Of a stretch of DNA of 64,000 nt, positions 23,700-33,500 are shown piece by piece. Under the pieces are notes generated by a model. The model made no database searches. It saw only the letters and a program-made list of their open reading frames with translations, and had not been told where the DNA came from. A program made the position numbers and the translations under genes. Location: assembly GCA_016648135.1 (NCBI GenBank), contig JADDOH010002114.1:62001-126000 (forward strand), written 5' to 3'. Position 1 is the first letter of the stretch. The number at the start of each line of letters is the position of its first letter. Origin of the DNA: Agrypnia vestita. Its lineage: Eukaryota; Arthropoda; Insecta; Trichoptera; Phryganeidae.

Positions 23700-23965
23700 G
23701 GGTTAGCTACAATGACGTCACTCGGCACATTTTGACTTTTGAATTTCGAGTGGCGTGCAAAGTGTTCCGCCACTTGATCGCGAGGGTGCTTCATTGCCGA
23801 TTCGAAATTCAAATACCCACCTTCCGGCTGAAAGGGCGGGCGGGGGTGGCGGCGACATACGCGCCGAGGGGCGGGAAGTCACGTGGCTTGTTTTTGTCAC
23901 ACAGACCCGCCCACGAAACACGGTCATAACTGCAAATCAAACGCAAGCGGAAAATTTAAATTGGA
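23700..23965. promoter_or_regulatory. CpG-rich island with CRE, E-box and GC-box
   Basis: This is a sharply GC/CpG-rich block in AT-rich DNA. It holds a perfect cAMP-response palindrome TGACGTCA (23713-23720), an Ets-like CTTCCGG (about 23820), a GC-box run GGGCGGGCGGGGG (about 23835) and an E-box CACGTG (23880-23885). GAATTTCGA occurs once in each orientation around its left half. Frames over it exist on both strands and have no recognisable product. It looks like a promoter or enhancer, but no transcript can be attached. Confidence 0.45.
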
Positions 23966-24119
23966 TCGCGCGTCATGCACTTGATGTGTACTGCACACCC
24001 ACAATATCCTGCATCCAAGTAACGCATATATTAGTGAGTCGTGAATAATAATACATACCTATATTTATGGTAATCAGATGGTATTTAGCTATGATATATG
24101 TACCGTGCTGGTAGATGTA

Positions 24120-24290
24120 CCGCTTTGGTAGGAAGAGCATCACCCAATGCGGAGGTTGTGTGAAGAAAGATTCCCACCCGACCGGGAGAATCCTTCCGTG
24201 TTCAGCGTGTGCTGTCGAGTATGTGTGAATGTAATTATGTATGCGGCAGAGCTAGTAAAACAGGAAGGAGAGTACAGGGTGGTAAGTAAT
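24120..24290 (+). other. GC-richer tract ending in a splice-donor-like GTAAGTAA
   Basis: An open frame from ATG 24147 runs through the tract (MRRLCEERFPPDREN..) and meets GTAAGTAA at about 24281. It could be a real exon of an unseen gene or a transposon piece; no domain is recognisable. Confidence 0.2.
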
Positions 24291-24306
24291 ACTTTTTTTT
24301 GCATTA

Positions 24307-24372
24307 CAGATCGCTCCATTTACAATGCAAGTATATCTTGGAGTAGCTAAAGAGCTAAATGGAGGCGATCTG
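24307..24372. repeat. Foldback at the end of a LINE remnant
   Basis: CAGATCGCTCCATTTA (24307-24322) pairs with 24356-24372 with one bulged base; the loop is ~33 nt. The right arm lies inside the LINE frame that follows. Confidence 0.7.
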
Positions 24373-24680
24373 CTGCTTGATGCATTCAATGCTATCATTA
24401 AATACATCGACATGATCGCTCAGTTCATTTAGGAGTTGCACACTACGCGTTATGGTGTGCTTATTCATTACATCCGTTCTGCACTTTGGGACATGAAATA
24501 GCGCGTGACCTCGATTTCGCAAATAATTGTTTGGTACAAACACGGCGTAATTCTCTAGCAGGTTCGGGGTATCAATTTTATTTCTTAAAATTTTAACCCC
24601 CAACATGACTAGGCCCTCCTGTCTGCGCGACTCGAGGCTACGTTTACTGTTATGTAGGTGCTGCAATTTGTTGAACTAGG
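24355..24680 (-). pseudogene. LINE reverse-transcriptase C-terminal remnant
   Basis: The minus-strand frame of 103 codons (24666-24355) reads SLESRRQEGLVMLGVKIL then KIDTPNLLENYAVFVPN, LFHVPKCRTDVMNK, then LLNELSDHVDVFNDS. This is the conserved C-terminal tail of Jockey/CR1-like non-LTR retrotransposon polymerases (..RR...L..LYKIL.G.ID.P.LL....F.VP..RTR...LFHVP..RT....S...R...L.N.L....D.F..S). Polymerase motifs are absent because the copy is 5'-truncated. Confidence 0.7.
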
Positions 24681-25454
24681 TATCTTTGCAGGGTGAAATG
24701 GCTAACAGGAATAATAAAATGTGTACACTACAAGGATCGCCGATAGAATGAGGTAGTTATAGTGTATAAGAGGTAGCGCGCTGTCCGTTCCACGGTTTCT
24801 ATTGGCTGAAAATTCAGCTGGCTTACGGCTAGAGTCCGCCGTAGGTTCTGTCACCACAGTAGCGTCTCAGAAGCAGTCGGGTCTATTCTCATTGGCTTGT
24901 GTTATCTTAGCAATCATGTTTTGGCCTCTACTGTATACTTGACGATATATTTATTTGTTGACATTTCTTAAAGAAACTTTACGCGTACATAAATACTATT
25001 TTGTCGTAGGATATCGTAAGGGATGTCGTTAGATGTGGGGTGTATCTGCCTACTACTATGATAAATATGGTAAGGGTAAATAAAGGTCAGTGTTTATCGA
25101 CTGTTTCTACCGTTACTACGTATAAAATTGAATTGATAAGTACTGTCGCTCTCCACATATACCAGGTTTGAAATAATGAAAAATTTCCATGGGGTACACT
25201 TCAAGAAAACGAAAAAATGCAAATGCAAAGAAAAAAATATTTTTCGTAGATGCAGTAAAGTTAAGAATAGTTGTATTAACGTTATTTGTACGATTATGTG
25301 AAAGTCACTACGACCAAAATATATTTTTGATTAATAAGATGGTCGCTTTGTTATGCTACATGATTACAGTAATTTTTACTAAACTCAAATTTGTACTATA
25401 CACATGTTGAGATATTTTATCATTACTATAGTTTCGAGTTTATCATCATTATAC
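24681..25454. other. Intergenic DNA with a dispersed 34-bp word
   Basis: 24959-24992 (TGACATTTCT..GAAACTTTACGCGTACATAAAT, in parts) recurs at 52746-52781 in the same orientation, indicating an uncharacterised dispersed repeat. Frames at 25189-25410 have no recognised domain. Confidence 0.45.
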
Positions 25455-25486
25455 CCGATGATGAGAAGGACTGCTCCTCTCGAAAC
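25455..25486 (+). ncRNA. Hammerhead-ribozyme-like core, copy D (weak)
   Basis: CCGATGA (one change from CTGATGA), an extra T, a 7-bp hairpin GAG(A)AGGA/TCCTCTC with one bulged A, then GAAAC. The extra T before stem II is shared with copy A. The third stem is not self-complementary here. Confidence 0.25.
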
Positions 25487-25704
25487 AACAAAAGTTATAA
25501 AATGTGTGCAATGCAAAGCTTTGTTTGGTGAAAATTAAAATAATTTTGTTGCACCGCAAAGTTACTGCCATATAAATTCTTGATAAAATATATAATTTTC
25601 GTAATATATTTTTCGTACACCATAACAATAAGGACCAATTCCTCGAAAAATGAAATATAAATTGTTTGTTGCATTTAACGCGATTTTTTTTTTACACTTC
25701 AAAA

Positions 25705-25855
25705 TGCCTAGAGGCCCAATCACGGAAACGAAACATCACAAAACACCCAGGCTTGAGTAAATCGCATAGATTTATTGTGACCTCACGGAGAATCGAACCC
25801 GAAACCCTCAGTGTGATAAGTTAGTGTCATGCCCAGTGGGCTACGATGGCCGCCT
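25705..25855 (-). repeat. tRNA-derived SINE (family 2)
   Basis: On the minus strand: box A-like TAGCCCACTGGGCA, then box B GGTTCGATTCTCC (complement of 25787-25799), then a body GAGGTCAC..AATCTATG..CCTGGGTGTTTTGTGATG shared with 62915-63045 and, in part, 11290-11395. Confidence 0.7.
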
Positions 25856-25895
25856 ATTTTAATTCAATTTAATTATAAAGTTTTGTTGTTGATTT

Positions 25896-26010
25896 TGATC
25901 AATAGAATAATTGAATCATAGCATGTTTTTTATCAATAGAATAATCGAATTATATTATAGCATGTTTGTTATCAATAGAATAATCGAGTATATGTACTAG
26001 CATATTTAAT
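25896..26010 (+). repeat. Three-unit tandem repeat, ~37-50 bp
   Basis: ATCAATAGAATAAT(T/C)GA followed by an AT-rich spacer and TAGCAT(G/A)TTT is repeated three times with growing spacers. Confidence 0.75.
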
Positions 26011-26594
26011 GTGTTTATTCTCTTCAACCCAATATTTAATAAAACCAATTTTTAATATTTTATTTAGTATCCATGAATTTTGTAGTGTTTTTTTAATCAT
26101 TGTTAATGTCAATTGATAAATTTTATTTCATTGAAGGTATATGTATCTACCTGTCAGAATCCTAAATAAACTATCCATCACATTAAAATCATTGGTTTAG
26201 ATTATTTTAACTACAGTTAAACTGCGGGGAAACGACTCGAAGGTCAGTTAATTAGTCAGTTAGAACTAATTAACGTAGTAAAAAGACAGCTGTTGCGTAA
26301 TATAAAGAAGGGAATAAAAACAATATTTACGCGTAATGGAAAAAACGTAAGTCCAATTATGCGCGCGGGATATTCCAGGCTGATTAGCAAGCGGGCCATA
26401 TTTATGTTCGCCATGTCAGCATTTTTAGAAAAGCCAAACGAAATGTAATGTGGAAATAGTAAGGTAATTAATTGTTGTAGGAAGGTGGAAAATAAGACTG
26501 ACTTTTTATTTTAATGTACCCAGGTTAGTAAATATTATCCAAACAGTTTTATTCTTATTTGCGATATTAACAACTACCGAGGCCATACTAGCGG
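26011..26594. other. AT-rich intergenic DNA, nothing recognised
   Basis: No gene or clear repeat. Confidence 0.4.
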
Positions 26595-27095
26595 TACATA
26601 ATGGAATTCTGGTACCAGTAGTGATGTGTGGAAGTGAAGCCTGGAGCTGGCAGAAGAGGAACGAAAGTAGAATGAATGCAGCGGAGATGAGATCCCTTAG
26701 ACGTATGTGTGACAAATCCATTTATGACAGAGTGAAGAATGAAGATATTAGGAATGAATGTAAAGCTGGTCTTAGCATAATAAAAGGGTTGCTCGGGTGG
26801 TTGGGCATATTGAGCGAATGAATAAGGAAATAATGGTAAGAAAGATATATAACGCAAGTTTTGACGGCGCCAAAAAGAGAGGGCGACCGCGAAAGACGTG
26901 GCACTACCAGATTAACTAGAAACTGAAAGATGATCCCGTTAGAAGCCTCAACAATCGTCGAGCTTGCATCGAAGATGTATGAATGTGGATGAGGCGAAAG
27001 TTGTATACTAGGACAGAAGAGTGTGGTACTCTATCCTCTGCGTATTCCCACGGGGAAACGGCGTGATGGTTAGTATGTAAGTAAGTAATAACATT
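26595..27095 (+). pseudogene. LINE polyprotein 3' end (family L1a here)
   Basis: Across a few stops and shifts the + strand reads MCGSEAWSWQKRNESRMNAA, EMRSLRRMCDKSIYDRVKNE, DIRNEC.., then WLGHIERMNKEIM, KKRGRPRKTWHYQI and finally DEAKVVY.DRRVW-type words. This is the post-polymerase C-terminal region of a widespread insect LINE. The element ends with a GATGGTTAGTATGTAAGTAAG tail. Truncated relatives in this window: 46207-46330, 47960-48080, 50775-51060, 52855-53315 and 56886-57175. Confidence 0.7.
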
Positions 27096-27589
27096 TTAGT
27101 TTCGCTCTCAAATTTATTGCAAAGATCTTCGGTTTTTACGGAATTGTTTTTGAATGATTCTGTATTATTTTTAATAGAATTAATAATATAAATTATTAAA
27201 ATGCGTGATAATTATTGTTGTCTTGTTAAAAAATATATATATAACCGTGGCGAATTTTGGGACCACACTTTATTATTGGTTCCAATCCTGAAAAGATTTA
27301 CCTATTTTTTTATAATGCAAAAACATTGAACTGTGAAGTTGCATTGTCAAAACATAGTGCTATGATATTAAAAAAAAGATTAATTAATTTTAATGTTTTA
27401 CAGTTCCCCGGCAAGTTCCAGGTGGTAGTCTTTTTTTTTGTTAAATACTAATATTTTCTTTATATCTTTTAATAGATTCATCTGATTTAAGATTGAAAAA
27501 TAATAATTTAAAGTTATTTAAAGGCATTTTGTTTTCTTCTGCTTTGGAGGACATTCAGCATATATAATATCTTGTTTGTATAGATGCAT
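27096..27589. other. AT-rich intergenic DNA, nothing recognised
   Basis: No gene; the 64-codon frame at 27257-27451 is AT-rich and without motif. Confidence 0.4.
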
Positions 27590-27680
27590 GCTCGGTGATA
27601 CATGTAATGGTGCTCGAACCACCGACCATTGAATCATTATACGACAGTCATAACTATTACACCAACAAGCTACTCAAATC
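27590..27680 (-). repeat. tRNA-derived SINE fragment (family 1)
   Basis: On the minus strand: GTAGCTTGTTGGTGTAATAG (box A) then TGATTCAATGGTCGGTGGTT and CGAGC (box B). It closely matches 33419-33500. Confidence 0.7.
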
Positions 27681-28589
27681 ATTTAAAATTATTCTTGTCC
27701 ATTTTTTTACTTTTCAACAAGATCGATACAGAAAACCTTACATTTGATACTAGCTAAAGATCTTTAATTACACAGGTTTTGTTTGGAAAGAAACCATTTT
27801 CTCTAGATACAAAGTAATTTCCCGTAAAGTTTTATATTAGTTTATCTTACAGTCATAAAGTTATTAATTAACAAACTTATACATATTCTCGTTTAAATAT
27901 AATTTTACGTTGGATTCCTTACTTAGAATCCATTTTAACGAACTCTTTTCGTATTTTTAGAATATTTGTCCTCAATATGTGTTTTTAGATTTAACTTTTA
28001 ATAAAAAATAATAACTTAATCCAAGCACTGCGTCATAAAGGCATCAGAATACTTAGATTTCAACATTATACTGTTGTAAGAACTCTGAAACCGGTTTTCG
28101 AAGAGGGGAAATTCTTCAGTACCGTAAATTGCTTTTGAGGGTCGAACTAAAATAGTGCGACCACCCTTAACTGTATGTCCTCTTTATGGCCGGCAGATTT
28201 CCAGCAAGGATCGATTTACCACCTTAAGCCAAGTTACCAGGATTTGTACGTATATATATGTATTACATGTATTATATACATATTATATGTATGTATAGTC
28301 TTGGTGTAATATATTTATTCCTATATGGAATGTAAGTACGCCTTGAAATTAACAATATAATAAACTTGTATTAAGTTTTTGTTACATCATGTAATTTATT
28401 AATTTATTAACTATTCATTTGGTAAATAAATAAATAAGTAAATGTCATCCAAATTATTTAATAAAATCCCATGTCATGTTAAAAAGGACATTAATAAAAA
28501 AGATCTTTATTTGAGTTTTTAAGATTTACGTATTTAATTCACATATATGTATTATGGTGATATATATAGAGATGATATATAATATATAT

Positions 28590-28627
<38 letters not shown>

Positions 28628-28985
28628 TATGTTTTGCTTGTGGTTTCCGCGAGCGTTATTGTATGTAACAAAAGGAACTTCTGGACTCCCTCGCGTCTAA
28701 TACTGTCACCTGCAGTCTAATACTGTCACCGCCTCCTGTATTGTAAGAATGAAAATTCTTATTAAGCTTCATCTTGATATTTAAGCATTCCAAAGATTGA
28801 GGACCGTGTAAGAAATTTTACAATTGGGCAAGGGCGCATGTCTGTGCGAAGAGGCTAGCTTTAACAAATGTTTGATTGAATTTTATAATTATTTGAGGTG
28901 GGGCTTTTAAATAGAATAGTAACCCATCGAAAATGACGTACGTTAACATATTGGTTCCTAAAGTGTAAGTTTTAAAAAAAAAATA
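27681..28985. other. AT-rich intergenic DNA with an (AT)n tract
   Basis: No gene. A long (AT)n/(TA)n microsatellite occupies about 28555-28632. Confidence 0.5.
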
Positions 28986-28989
28986 GTAA

Positions 28990-29425
28990 CAGATGTTATC
29001 GGCAGTTACGGACAGACAGACAACGAAATTATTATTATTGGGATAATAACATAATGATATTGTCGTGTGGGATTTTCGTCGTGAACATTTTGTATTTGGA
29101 CCAAATTCATTAGATCTTTTGTCGTTGGACCGTGGACGGATTTTCCGTGGATCTTTCGTCATTAAAAATTTCATGGAACTTTTGTCATTGGACAACATGT
29201 ACGTGGTCCTTTTTGTCGTTGGATCATATGTCCGTGAACATTTTGAGTTATAATCAAATTTCAGTGGGCCTTTTGTCGTTCGACCTTATGTCCGTGGAAC
29301 TTTTTTCGTTGGACCAAATGCCCGTTTGGTCATTATCAAAAAAATTAATTAAACGTTACGGACGTTACTGGAAGTTACGGACAGATACACAGACAACGAA
29401 ATTATTCTTATTGGAATTACCTTTA
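28990..29425 (+). repeat. 30-bp minisatellite framed by direct repeats
   Basis: Between about 29110 and 29335 a ~30-bp unit (TTTTGTCGTTGGACCATATG + TCCGTGGAAC) is repeated about seven times with drift. On + this reads as a degenerate ten-residue repeat (SLDHMSVNIL / SFDLMSVELF / SLDQMPVWSL). It is framed by AGTTACGGACAGACAGACAA at about 29001 and AGTTACGGACAGATACACAG at about 29370, both followed by CGAAATTATT. The same frame words occur at 7498-7570 without the minisatellite. I regard it as the inside of a non-autonomous element, not a gene. Confidence 0.65.
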
Positions 29426-30795
29426 GAAACTTCACAAAGAATAATCATCAAAGTAATTTTTAAAAATTCAATGCTCCAACGATTGAATATTTCATTTTTT
29501 CAACACCTCAATCATTAATTAAATTTATCGAAAATATGCATTATCCCCATACCTATCCACAAGAAGCAGTTTTAGCAATAGACTGAGGTCGGTCGGAAAC
29601 ATCTAGTCACCCACCAAAACAGAATATCCATTATACCTCCGCAGTTTCACCTATTAAGGAATTAATTTTTTCAACGTCCTTTTCTAAGGTTTAAAAGTAG
29701 GGCTTAGTTATATAAATTTCAAATATGAAGTGAACATTCTCATTAAAATTTGTTTCTGTCTTACACTATGTTGCTCAGAAATATTGCAACGACAATATCA
29801 CATTTAAAAATAGGATACATATATCATTAATAGATAATGGAATTGTAGTATAGTATACTAAAAATATACCTACAATATCAAAAAAAGAAAAATCATGAGG
29901 TATTGTAAAAAATAATTAAAAACATTTGGAGGCTCCCATTATTTACTTTTGGATATTCTAATTTCACAGTAATTGGCTTTATTTCATTTTTAAACGAAAT
30001 AAACCGAGTCAGCGAAGTTAGCGAGCAGTGCGCAGAATTCTAAATTATCTGAATCGTACATTATGTACAATTCTTATCTGAAAATTTATTTTCTATAATA
30101 TTTTATGCGCGGATAAAATAATTCATTAATGAATTATGGATTTTATAAATTGGTTCTAGATGAACAAAAAATGTTAGTGTAATACAATATGGTATTTAGA
30201 TGATTATTTGGTTGGATATGGATGATTGCGTGGTAATTGCGTGGTAATTGCATGGTAATTAGATGATTATGTGTATATTATTAAAGATACTACTTCTAAA
30301 ATAAATGACGCCAATATACTATCTCAAGTATGATTTTATCAATATTATTATTATTAACGTTATTATTCAATAGATATATTTTAATGCCTGTTTTTATAAT
30401 CAATTTGAATTATATTTCCTATACCTACCCATTTAATTTGTGATAATATTATACTATATTGCAAAACGCGAATACTTTTCGTTCATGGAAAAGAGTTTCA
30501 AATTAATAACGCGAACTTAAACAAAAACGGACGAACACCGACCTCTATGGAAGACAACAGATTACATAAAATAACTTTGACAACTGCCAAAATGTCAAGT
30601 GTCAGAAATGTATGTTAAAAGCCGTCTACATTTTGAATGGAGTAAAACTTATATTTAGAAATTACGTCATGTAATGTTTATTAGAATACTATTATTTTTA
30701 ATTTACCAAAAACAAATATAATAGATATTGTGTAATAGATTATAGTGGTGTCTCGTAGGTAGTATCGAAAACTTATAATTAAAACTTATACATTT
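29426..30795. other. AT-rich intergenic DNA
   Basis: No gene. A 12-bp unit (TGCGTGGTAATT) is repeated about three times at 30226-30261. A stray end word of the next element (GGTGTCTCGTAGGTAGTA) is at 30748. Confidence 0.45.
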
Positions 30796-31428
30796 AAAAC
30801 AAGGTAATAATAGAAATGTTGACCTGTATCAGTTTCTCCTGGTAAACATATACCTACAGGGTGTCTCGTAGCTAGTAGCAAAAAATTCGCGAGAGTTTTC
30901 TTCATGCAATTTTGAATATAAAATATTATTTATGCTTTGGATAAAACGTCGACAGTTACGGAGATAAACGACATCAAAGCTTGCATTTTTTATACTTATT
31001 TATAGTAAAATGTTGAACTATCACTACAGTATGAATTAAATTTAAAAAAAAAATATTCGCTTTAATACAAGTCAAATAAAACGATTGAAACCTTGGAGAA
31101 ATTTGAAAAAAAAATTTTTTTGAATAGATTTGTCATTTTATTTGACCTATATTAAAGCGAATACTTTTTCATATTTCATATACGTAACTGTAATGATTGT
31201 GCAACGTTTTATAGACAATAAGTCACAAATATTGAAAATAAATGCAAACTTTGAAGTCGCTATCTACGTAACTGTCGACTTTTCACCAAAAGTGTATATA
31301 ATGTTTTATTTTCAAAATTGAATGAAGAAGACTCCCGCGAAGTTTTTGCTACAAGCTACGAGACACCTGTGTATGTGTACCTGGAGTAAATAATACAGGT
31401 CAAAATTTCTAATAATACCTTGTTTCAA
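30796..31428. mobile_element. ~630-bp foldback element, arms ~305 bp
   Basis: Left and right halves are diverged inverted copies over nearly their whole length, centred at about 31112. Matching words in order from the outside: ACAAGGTA, GACCTGTAT, GTGTCTCGTAGC, TAGCAAAAA, TTCATTCAATTTTGAA-like, GTCGACAGTTACG, AAAG(C/T)TTGCATTT, CAAATAAAA. No coding potential: the frame at 31130-31321 is in an arm. A more degraded relative is next door at 31860-32220. Confidence 0.8.
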
Positions 31429-31859
31429 ATATATTTTTCTCAAAATGACGTACCTACAACGTTTTTATAGGGTTGCTAACGAAGCGATTTGCTTACCAAT
31501 TTGAATATTAAGCACCCAATTACACGGATTTTTGACGGATTACTTAACATCATCAAAATGTTGTTAGAAAAATATAATATGTACCACTTAAAATAATGTT
31601 GTACACTAATTTGAATAGTAATGGGTTCAGCTGCCTGAAATAATTTAATATTAGAGTAAAATTTAAAAAATTCTGCCCGCGTTGAAAATGTGTATTTGCC
31701 TATTTACCGAGGAAGAAATTTTCAGAATTCGTTGAACCTAGAAAATAATGAAAATTGTTCGAAACTGTTACGAATTTATGAAATAAAATAATATACGAAT
31801 TATTTATGAAGGAGACTTTAGTAATACGGAAAATAAATAATGAAATATGAGCATTATTG
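31429..31859. other. AT-rich spacer between two foldback elements
   Basis: I see nothing coding or structured here. Confidence 0.4.
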
Positions 31860-32220
31860 TACAGGATGCCTCATAAATAGAAGAAAAAACTTTACAGATG
31901 CATTTTTGCCTAGAAAATGATTTGAAAATGTTCGAATAACTATGACTTAATAGTTATGGAGATGTGCAATATCAAAGTTTGCATTTTTTTTCAATATTTC
32001 TGACTTAGTTTTTGCAAAAAGTTGAACAATTATTACAGTAACTTATATCGATTATAAAAAAAATCATTCGTTTCAATACAACTCAAATAAAACATTGTAA
32101 AATAATTATATTTTCAATTTTTCCATCGGTCATGCTTGCTTGAACATTTTAAACTCATTATCAAGGCAGGAATCCATCCCTTAAGTTTTTGCTACTAGCT
32201 ATGAGATTTTTATATTCTGT
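31860..32220. mobile_element. Degraded relative of the 30796-31428 foldback
   Basis: It starts ACAGGATGCCTCATAAATAG (compare ACAGGGTGTCTCGTAGCTAG) and contains AAAGTTTGCATTTTTTTTCA, TTACAGTAAC and CGTTTCAATACAACTCAAAT, the left-arm order of the first element. It ends with the inverted GTTTTTGCTACTAGCTATGA. The right arm is mostly lost. Confidence 0.65.
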
Positions 32221-33418
32221 GTTGTAGAAAAAGTAACCCAATTATTTTCGCCTACTATTTTTTTGTGATCAGGGTAGAAATTGTTTACAACGATGTATTA
32301 TAATAATGTCTAGCACTTACCTTTATAAACTATGTTCGATTTAGACGCCAATTTTTCTCCAGCTGGTGCCGACTGGAAGACTTGGAGTGTCTCTCTTCAC
32401 CGGCCTCTCAACAGATGGCGTCCGATTCTCGGGATAGGTGACTGCAATTACACCACCCCTCATCATCAGTAATTTGAAAGTTCTCGAGTGATTGCGCAAT
32501 TAGAGATCTCTTTGGGGTAAGGGCCCTCGCTAACGAGGTATGAATCACAAGGGCGGTACAAGAAGTGTCGAGTTATACAACCTTGTTTCAGAAATAAAAC
32601 AAAAAATTGTTTACCAACACAACTCAAAAATATATTCTACCACTTTTTTTTGTTTTTATTCTTTAAGCTTCATTCATTTTATTATATCTTTGTATCGAAT
32701 TTTGGTTTTTTCATGTTTTTATGTTTATTTAAGAGTTTTTAAACAGATCGGACATGTTAACTTATATCCTAGCATATTTAAAATAGACAATAATTTTGAA
32801 ATATACATAATAATAATAATAATAAATAAATAAATTAAAGACAAGAGTAGTAACTATAGTAAATAAAACATAATGAAATAAGTTACAATATTAAGTAAAA
32901 ACATATAAAGATGAGTGAAATTTACGTTTACTACTATTCTTAGATCATTTGACGATACAAGGTAGATAGCAATGTCGGTGAACAAGTCGTAAACTCGGCA
33001 TGTTCCATCTATGGGAAAAAAATCGATATTTAAAAAAAAAAATTAACAAAATATGTAACCACAAAATTTCATTAATTATTGAAATAAAAATAAATAAAAC
33101 GCGGACAGCATTAGTTGCCACCCTCTTCATCCGCGCCCTCAGATTTTATTATGAATTTACTTTTTCGACTTTTCGTTCACTTTATAGTTCAGTGCCGATA
33201 AATCAGCGTTTATCGATTACAGACACTTTAATAGCTTGAAATATATTATTTTATATTAAAAAAATATATTTGTACAATAAATATATCAAACCTATAGGCC
33301 GCTACCTGCCTCTCTAGATTTACAGACATACCTGTTCTAATATAGATAATAATTATTGATTCCTTAAATCATATACCACTAGCGTAACGTTTATAAATTT
33401 GTTTATAATAAATAGAAG
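32221..33418. other. Intergenic DNA with a GC-richer patch
   Basis: 32340-32570 is GC-richer with no believable frame and may be regulatory. A (TAA)n-type tail at about 32805-32835 suggests a LINE or SINE 3' end. The remainder is AT-rich. Confidence 0.35.
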
Positions 33419-33500
33419 TAGCTAGTCTAGTAGTTATAACTCTCGCCTAGTGATTCAATGATCGGTGGTTCGAACCCAATTCCAGGAAAGCAGCATATTA
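33419..33500 (+). repeat. tRNA-derived SINE fragment (family 1)
   Basis: GTAGCTAGTCTAGTAGTTAT (box A) and GGTGGTTCGAACCC (box B at 33467-33476). It matches the minus-strand copy at 27590-27680 through TGATTCAATG(A/G)TCGGTGG. Confidence 0.7.

Noticed and set aside
28555..28632. CRISPR-like or satellite array
   Set aside because: It is a simple (AT)n microsatellite with no spacers.
28818..29518. Overlapping ORFs of ~126 codons on both strands with a ten-residue repeat
   Set aside because: The peptide repeat follows from a degenerate 30-bp minisatellite; both strands are open equally, and the units drift without codon bias.
31130..31321. 63-codon ORF
   Set aside because: It lies entirely within one arm of the foldback element at 30796-31428.
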